The translations under genes and the position numbers were made by a program. The notes under the pieces are model-generated. The model did not search any database and was not told the origin of the DNA. It worked only from the letters and a program-made list of their open reading frames with translations. 9,991 nucleotides of DNA, from positions 1 to 9,991 of the forward strand of contig CAJUHR010000065.1 of assembly GCA_910586255.1 (NCBI GenBank), given 5' to 3'. The stretch's first letter is position 1; each line of letters starts with the position of its first letter. Source of the DNA: an uncultured Lachnospiraceae bacterium. GTDB taxonomy: Bacteria > Bacillota > Clostridia > Lachnospirales > Lachnospiraceae. Of the stretch, positions 9,001-9,991 are shown one piece after another.

Positions 9001-9205
9001 GCGGTATGTTTCTGCTTATGTGAAGGAAGGGGGGAGTGAGACAGGGACGGTTCAGTATACCATGAAAGCGGTAGGGGTGTATGTGCCGAAAAAGGGGAAC
9101 GGAATGGCGCTGGCGGCGGTGATCGGGATTACCGGCGTGGGTGCTGGGGCTGGGACGGCTGGATATGTCCATTATAGAAAAAAGAGGCGGATGGGTGCTG
9201 CCTGA
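2..9205 (+). CDS. Giant SpaA/Cna_B-domain surface adhesin, fused to a second exported membrane module (5' partial)
   Basis: Likely a cell-wall-anchored, pilin-like adhesin. The frame is open to the window edge with no RBS or signal peptide before the first ATG (position 8), and the first residues already contain the end of a Cna_B-like domain (GSYYVEEISRSEGYEL, residues 34-49), so the true start is upstream. Numbering here counts from that ATG. Residues ~70-610 are beta-rich with few known signatures. From ~610 to 2585 there are repeated SpaA/Cna_B signatures (for example E-x-x-AP-x-GY near 1908, 2000, 2088, 2177, 2461 and 2552). Probable isopeptide triads include K2305/E2355/N2385, K2411/E2460/D2492 and K2502/E2551/D2583. 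A Gly6 hinge is at 2392-2397. The sorting signal APKTG (2612-2616), a hydrophobic stretch (2621-2641) and RRKRKK (2642-2647) would normally end such a protein, but the frame runs on through a second signal peptide (2703-2737), an ectodomain and a final membrane anchor (3033-3054). It ends with tandem stops TGA TAA. The domain family is certain; the ligand and the single-polypeptide status are not. Confidence 0.9.
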   Translation, partial: SFMVITETSETSKNVPNLYSDNVEKNGNGWIGRPLLLGSYYVEEISRSEGYELSRIGKNLSESNRMGKPVVLAESGSAHTEGFFHRINEWEGNSYDFTVDYFNTKGFDVFLSGLPESVTIYEVAEKEGTKAEQVATGSSRVEKRDSAGNIIYQAAKGGEYKLDSDGNKIIKKDSQGNVVYSDKPFMETVTAVNRLNWYVSAIEREVPSDMALEESGAMNQDYILQEVSSALLGSGYKGGLTDGPWTLLKLSGQTNGERIEEILQYCASDSFWDAYEVDEISQRGGSWYAKIRYGYKGIVNRNAIYDKGTGRLVIRREYENGYYYVVFEADQYERDGYRFTVEKKELDREALAAGEIRLKAVYSPVYETYGVGEFILDSQGQKVPVMETVPQYTTQETLTYEEILTPVKVSYDKDRKCSVVHMDTSGENFGTENSKKTFRVVVDGEISRYREAAVNVSTRKEELDEGSYVKYAVLLYPGQYQAYEDSDTRVRPIVVLERVIKQAIKVTKDIALDSYEHNTYEIHRDPFTVLFGGYNGKQETKTLPGFYFKLYLRSDLEETGKLKEKEDGSYDYEGFFKENPIFASDLALEWDMEKYDVDEDMTTVHASRGGGSDDYWGQSRMLPYGVYVLVEQQPTKIPQKAYAIDSPKEVEIPFIPQVDKDGTVHDKVPAPEYLYDSRLTPEQLMERYQIRFNEETHIIYAHNHDGDFEVFKYGLEPDSVRDCQNETVAEYYHYGSVSEDAGTKDGVYYETYYDRDGKITDYGVTLDGVETMTGKSTAVDRKFAKALISWSVLDPRYGEVINDNGDIGNREPGHEGNGGFNFVSFSNTDFENELYSSRLRIEKLDSETGENILHDGALFKIYAAKRDVSGDGADGVTGSGDILFDGNGVPLYDEKEQIFMQDDTGAEVGIFKAYSTVRDGEVTGPDGSVHTEKQTVGYLETYQPLGAGAYVLVEVEAPAGYVKSKPIAFTVYSDKVEYYEEGDKDKKVQAVKYQYMRPIGADGKTVAEDMHQIIVKDAPTRIEIHKVEKRQDSLTYRVEGTEEQLKARGDVELQYRPNGEFAGFGFVTKRLEEKGNPYVANATLTLYEGLEVRQTGEHEYGGVKVTRNLFDSVTDIMAYETGVDTDIRKTGMDKNKREEWDITKEKNPPVKLWRFDLDYDPTELDSETGILYGLDDWGNRLCMVDSETGMAYVTDSNGAVIVWPLDENGDKIISQSVEVFVDENGKQTINTDLKPVADENGLPVYYQDGGVIWLENEWVTPEKGAFEIARVKQGAYILEETAAPLADGYVQSVALGLIVRDTGDLQSFTMEDDYTKLEVSKLDMTSREEIEGATLTLYEAYRVYDDSDRGWHLEILRDMDGKEIMAETWVSKGGKPHWIDHIMPGDYILRETRVPTEAGYVTSEDVEVTILETGEVQGFVMEDDHTAVEVLKVDAVTGKAMDNEHRAELALCPALLNEAGEPLYDETGKIQYDKEKPVFKWQTDDGSEVRKTAHPVTVPGGHSYTAYDYEVKQIPGTKQAVCYVTETGALRFEYLPVGKYVLVEEKAPMGYLLADPVYVPVLDVGSKERVQSFVMEDKPIRVLLSKVNVAGGKELAGATVSVYQAAEDGSLRKEQMKDTEGNLLFVTDTEGNLLRDEEGELIPAMEYDEAYLVNRWISGSDGRYTKKDLEAGRIPKGYEVGDLRPHELPNPKAGSYYFVEEQTPFGYVRAVELPFSIVDTMEVQRFELVDELVMGRIEIVKSDEKRPKEKLEGARFKFTNLDTNVSVILITDEEGRAVSSEVPVGSIGEDGAVSLYHFSVQEVKAPEGYLLDTRVHTFQFNVNTDRYHRLTYEYQALDAPSKVIVSKKALTTKEELPGASLEVRKVTETSGEGGEIVKVEGDVVESWTSTAQPHEIEYLTPGEYVLIETRAPEGYLVAEKVYFTVKENMTVEEIPFVEMFDDDTKTEIVKADSESKEPLAGAKLQLISVVDGKVIREWVTDETGTMEFLGLPAGEYLVKELEAPEGYQLPKEPFKLTVVKDYRVQTFTLENNKIEVSVEKRDMETREFVAGAVLELWNEKGEKAAGWITGEKPEKILGLVPGKYVLKEVKAPEGYLILSKPQEIMVTNAPGVQTFVVLNQKLEVDVVKKDKENGKVLTGAVLRLVRNSDQAVIREWVSGQVPEVFKGLAPGSYTLEERKAPEGYAVAKSLTFEVTETEAKKEVVMEDERIIVDFRKTDGVSGEPLEGAVLQLVEKAGTKDETVIREWVSGKEPERFVGIHAGTYVIREKKAPVGFAPMKDMVVEIREDEAMQTVVIRNQPIQAEIGKSDGDTGKLLGGATLQLVRNRDGKVIREWVSREGQAEAFKGLESGRYTVRELKAPSGYRKMEPQEIEVKETEGVQEFVVKNYKIRHSGGGGGGDRPKPDREYMELYKVDGATGKRLAGATITVYKPDGSVHFEGVTGMDGTVRFKRSGSGSYSFKETKAPEGYYLNGNVYQFVVGTDGKVAGEDTVPDYKKTTVIISKEDVTTSEELPGAEIEITDKDGNEVFKGTSDENGKVYFEVPEPGEYHFREVVAPDGYELNETVFTFTVFEDGTIIGDCTITDRKHYGRITASYETKRKGDGDVTVGELLHAPKTGDTSGLAGLFAVWLASVAGLVGMVLWRRKRKKGDDGTPPGGGGTSGGLGRRWREIGKKGNRGKDCEKHGNQAGERRNSGLGEFAKKEMGNVGRAGEFIRRSGAFLLAVFLAAGVPAFTVKAASNTDGEVLENLYEEYQYVTGNPDSDEAQKLFEKEIERDGTAYRLSEIRTKVVKEEQAGGSEETLEVTSSPFLKDVAEKYKPGETYEKDGVVYRLEGSWIEEMAIPAHEIPVTEEVMYEAVEALDRIPSKISVTVTDEGTGQEMEVVAAADRQESGEERWEDTFSFPVTFHEYGLEGYWLGDKMFTLDGDVPDFTGHEKELLALIQASDEDYQVDSVSWDGEAYEDGNGIRCRNAVAKGKKLVRDCTVTYIGRAVFPEEMGARYVSAYVKEGGSETGTVQYTMKAVGVYVPKKGNGMALAAVIGITGVGAGAGTAGYVHYRKKRRMGAA
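5831..7168 (+). repeat. Tandem array of five SpaA/Cna_B domain repeats
   Basis: Five consecutive in-frame units begin at 5831, 6098, 6362, 6626 and 6899, each 264-273 nt (88-91 codons). Each unit runs: Lys-containing first strand (K-x-D), a GA-x-L-x-L strand, a W-V/I-S/T-G or E-W-V strand, a G-x-Y-x-hydrophobic-x-E...AP-x-GY strand, and a last strand ending in Asn or Asp. Short DNA words recur almost exactly. GCGCCGGAGGGGTAT occurs at 6008 and 6539, with one-base variants such as 6272; it also occurs at 5732 and 7394, just outside the array. A GTGATCCGGGAGTGGG-like word occurs near 5921, 6457, 6729 and 6992. The units have diverged, so this is an old duplication, not a recent expansion. Related but less regular domains flank the array on both sides. 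Confidence 0.85.
7841..7948 (+). other. Sortase-type cell wall sorting signal (APKTG, membrane segment, basic tail) inside the giant ORF
   Basis: The encoded segment reads APKTG-D (residues 2612-2616), followed by an uninterrupted hydrophobic stretch (2621-2641) and the positive tail RRKRKK (2642-2647). This is the classic three-part sorting signal of Gram-positive wall proteins. The pentapeptide departs from LPXTG at its first residue and resembles the xPKTG-type sites of some Clostridia, for example the SrtB substrates of Clostridioides difficile. Cleavage between T2615 and G2616 would attach the adhesin to the wall and leave everything after it in the membrane. No sortase gene is visible in the window, so the enzyme is unknown. 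Confidence 0.85.
7962..7979 (+). repeat. Perfect GC-rich inverted repeat at the junction between adhesin and second module
   Basis: A 7-bp perfect stem CGCCGCC / GGCGGCG with a GGGA tetraloop lies within the linker codons, 14 nt after the codons for the RRKRKK tail. It encodes part of the TPPGGGG linker. There is no T-run after it, so it does not look like a functional intrinsic terminator. It could slow ribosomes, protect mRNA after processing, or be a remnant of an old gene boundary. The role is inferred; the pairing is seen directly. Confidence 0.6.
8114..9205 (+). other. C-terminal exported membrane module of the giant ORF, possible independent translation start at ATG 8114
   Basis: Residues 2703-3065 look like a complete exported protein of 363 residues. 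A charged start with FIRR precedes a hydrophobic core (about 2718-2733) and an A-x-A-like cleavage region (VKAAS, near 2736). An acidic ectodomain (about 2738-3030) follows, then a C-terminal membrane segment (about 3033-3054) and the basic end RKKRR. The ectodomain has no Cna_B signature. It contains two cysteines (C2968, C2982) that could form an extracellular disulfide, and a repeated VYRL/AYRL segment near its start. I do not recognise the family. Only a weak AAGAAAG lies directly before ATG 8114, so independent initiation is possible but not favoured. This part may be released from the adhesin by sortase cleavage at 2615/2616. Confidence 0.55.
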
Positions 9206-9245
9206 TAAGTGATTTGATAGGAGGGAGGGAGCCGGGGAAGAGGGG

Positions 9246-9271
9246 CTTTCTCCCTGTAAGGAAAGTTTTTT
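9246..9271 (+). terminator. Possible weak intrinsic terminator after the giant ORF
   Basis: CTTTC and GAAAG form a 5-bp stem (plus one possible T-G wobble) around a loop of 8-10 nt, immediately followed by six T residues (9266-9271). The stem is short and AT-rich, so termination would be partial at best. It also competes with a GC-richer pairing, AGGGAG/CTCCCT, that would disrupt it. It could instead be a chance pairing in a low-complexity purine-rich spacer. Confidence 0.25.
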
Positions 9272-9290
9272 GGAAATGCCCTTGAAATTT

Positions 9291-9299
9291 GGAAGGGGG
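9291..9299 (+). promoter_or_regulatory. Ribosome binding site for the small ORF at 9310
   Basis: GGAAGGGGG lies about 10 nt before ATG 9310, a good Shine-Dalgarno match and position. Part of it (AAGGG, 9293-9297) can pair with CCCTT at 9279-9283. Confidence 0.4.
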
Positions 9300-9309
9300 A
9301 TTTTTTAGA

Positions 9310-9384
9310 ATGGAATTAGATGGCAGAGAGAGGGCTGTTCTGGCGGATCTGGTGATGTGGGAAGGGGCTGGCAGAGGGCTGTGA
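9310..9384 (+). CDS. Possible 24-residue small protein or leader peptide
   Basis: ATG 9310 opens a short frame ending at TGA 9382-9384. It encodes a peptide that starts MELDGRERAVLADL and ends VMWEGAGRGL. The start has a strong purine-rich ribosome binding site at suitable spacing, and the frame uses the same G/A-rich codons as its neighbours. It ends 28 nt before the zinc-finger gene, so it could be a leader whose translation is coupled to that gene, or a small protein in its own right. No family is recognised. Short frames with good binding sites arise easily in such purine-rich DNA, so chance is a real alternative. Confidence 0.3.
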   Translation: MELDGRERAVLADLVMWEGAGRGL

Positions 9385-9392
9385 TTATTGAT

Positions 9393-9404
9393 AAGGAAAG
9401 GGGA
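9393..9404 (+). promoter_or_regulatory. Ribosome binding site of the zinc-finger gene
   Basis: AAGGAAAGGGGA precedes ATG 9413. The GGGGA part ends 8 nt before the start codon. It supports 9413 as the start, because no other in-frame start with comparable spacing lies nearby. Confidence 0.6.
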
Positions 9405-9412
9405 AGTGCGGA

Positions 9413-9901
9413 ATGAAGAACAGGAGAAATGGCGTGAGGATTAGTGGATATAAGAGCGGGTATGGACGGAAGAAAGAGGGAAAGGCGGTGAGGGCTCCGG
9501 TTTGTCCTTATTGCGGAAGGGTTTCGGTTTTGCGGCCAGCGGAGTATGTGTATGGGGAGAATACCATTGTGGAGGGGAGCCTTTTGTATGTGTGCAGCGG
9601 CTATCCGGCGTGCGGGGCTTATGTGGGAGTTCATGAGGGGACGAAAAAGCCTAAGGGGATGTTGGCGGATTCGGAGCTTCGGAATAAGAGGATTCGTGCC
9701 CACAGGGCCATTGACCGGATTGTGAAGGCTGGGTGTATGAGCCGGGACGGGGTGTATGTGTGGCTTTCGGGGAGGCTGAATCTGCCGTATGAGGAGACCC
9801 ATATCGGGTATTTTTCGGATTATCTGTGTGAGGAGACGATCAGGGAGTGTGAGAAGGTGATGGAGAATTGGAATGGGAATCGGAGAGGGAGAGCAGCGTG
9901 A
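9413..9901 (+). CDS. DUF3268-type zinc-finger protein
   Basis: The 162-residue cytosolic protein is predicted to bind zinc and perhaps nucleic acid; its exact role is unknown. A basic N-terminal tail (residues 1-28, many K/R/G) is followed by C31-P-Y-C34 and C61-x5-C67, four cysteines spaced as in a zinc ribbon. Next comes the strongly characteristic stretch AYVGVHEGTKKPKGMLAD (69-86) and then LRNKRIRAHRAID (89-101). The order CPYCG, then C...C-x-AYVGVH, then P-x-G-x-LAD, then R-x-x-AH-x-x-D matches my recall of the DUF3268 zinc-finger family, which is common in integrative conjugative elements of Clostridia. The C-terminal part (105-162) resembles a small helical domain and carries further cysteines (C108, C139, C146). 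The gene has a good ribosome binding site. Its stop (TGA 9899-9901) is 16 nt before the next start, so the two are probably one operon. Confidence 0.85.
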   Translation: MKNRRNGVRISGYKSGYGRKKEGKAVRAPVCPYCGRVSVLRPAEYVYGENTIVEGSLLYVCSGYPACGAYVGVHEGTKKPKGMLADSELRNKRIRAHRAIDRIVKAGCMSRDGVYVWLSGRLNLPYEETHIGYFSDYLCEETIRECEKVMENWNGNRRGRAA

Positions 9902-9908
9902 GGGAGGA
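9902..9908 (+). promoter_or_regulatory. Ribosome binding site of the downstream partial gene
   Basis: GGGAGGA lies 9 nt before ATG 9918. It is close to the consensus anti-Shine-Dalgarno complement and starts directly after the stop of the zinc-finger gene, favouring coupled translation. Confidence 0.7.
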
Positions 9909-9917
9909 ACGTAACGA

Positions 9918-9991
9918 ATGAGATTGGAACCGTCTGAGGAAATGATGTATAGGAGAATGGACTGGAAGGAGCGGCTGCTCCTTCTTTTTCC
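9918..9991 (+). CDS. Unknown protein, 3' truncated by the window end
   Basis: ATG 9918 follows a near-consensus ribosome binding site and opens a frame that stays open to the window edge. The 24 visible residues begin MRLEPSEEMMYRRMDWKER and then turn hydrophobic (LLLLF). This could be the start of a small regulator or of a membrane-associated protein; too little is present to choose. The tight spacing to the zinc-finger gene suggests the same transcript. Confidence 0.65.
   Translation, partial: MRLEPSEEMMYRRMDWKERLLLLF

Larger units (their letters stand above)
9206..9309 (+). other. Intergenic spacer with possible weak stem-loops
   Basis: This is a purine-rich, non-coding stretch of 104 nt. 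Three short pairings are visible: AGGGAG (9226-9231) with CTCCCT (9250-9255), CTTTC (9246-9250) with GAAAG (9261-9265), and CCCTT (9279-9283) with AAGGG (9293-9297). The first two share bases and exclude each other. The third would cover the ribosome binding site of the small ORF at 9310. No sigma-70 -35/-10 pair is convincing, so the downstream genes probably rely on read-through transcription. Confidence 0.4.

Noticed and set aside
9305..9802. 165-codon open frame on the - strand opposite the zinc-finger gene
   Set aside because: It overlaps the well-supported zinc-finger gene, and its product has only low-complexity Pro/His/Ile/Leu composition.

Overview
The window is almost entirely coding on the + strand and is dominated by one giant open reading frame (2..9205, open at the 5' edge). 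It is followed by a possible 24-residue ORF (9310..9384), a zinc-finger gene (9413..9901) and the first codons of another gene (9918 onward). Base composition is near balanced in GC, but the + strand is strikingly rich in G and A over C and T. Shine-Dalgarno sites are strong and purine-rich. With a SpaA/Cna_B-type wall-anchored adhesin next to a DUF3268-type zinc-finger protein, this suggests a Clostridia/Lachnospiraceae-type gut Firmicute. The stretch is probably the cargo or conjugation-accessory part of an integrative conjugative element. That assignment is inferred: no relaxase, integrase, T4SS gene or att site lies in the window.

Region 1 (2..~7770) encodes the extracellular part of the adhesin. 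An N-terminal part of about 600 residues, with few recognisable signatures, is followed by a long run of SpaA/Cna_B beta-sandwich domains. I count 16 copies of the strand signature G-x-Y-x-hydrophobic-x-E...AP-x-GY or close variants across the region. Five of them form a regular tandem array of 88-91 residues (5831..7168). The Lys / Glu / Asn-or-Asp residues expected for intramolecular isopeptide bonds can be read off in several domains. A six-glycine hinge separates the array from the last two domains.

Region 2 (~7770..8113) carries a sortase-type sorting signal (APKTG, hydrophobic segment, RRKRKK) and then a Gly-rich and basic linker. A perfect GC-rich hairpin lies at the start of the linker. 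Region 3 (8114..9205) is still in the same frame. It encodes what looks like a separate exported membrane protein, with its own signal peptide, a ~295-residue ectodomain and a C-terminal membrane anchor. Normally one would expect a stop codon after RRKRKK, so the in-frame fusion is the most unusual feature of the window.

Region 4 (9206..9991) holds a 104-nt spacer with weak stem-loops, the small ORF, the DUF3268-like zinc-ribbon gene and the start of a further gene. All are on the + strand, closely spaced and preceded by good ribosome binding sites, so they are probably co-transcribed.
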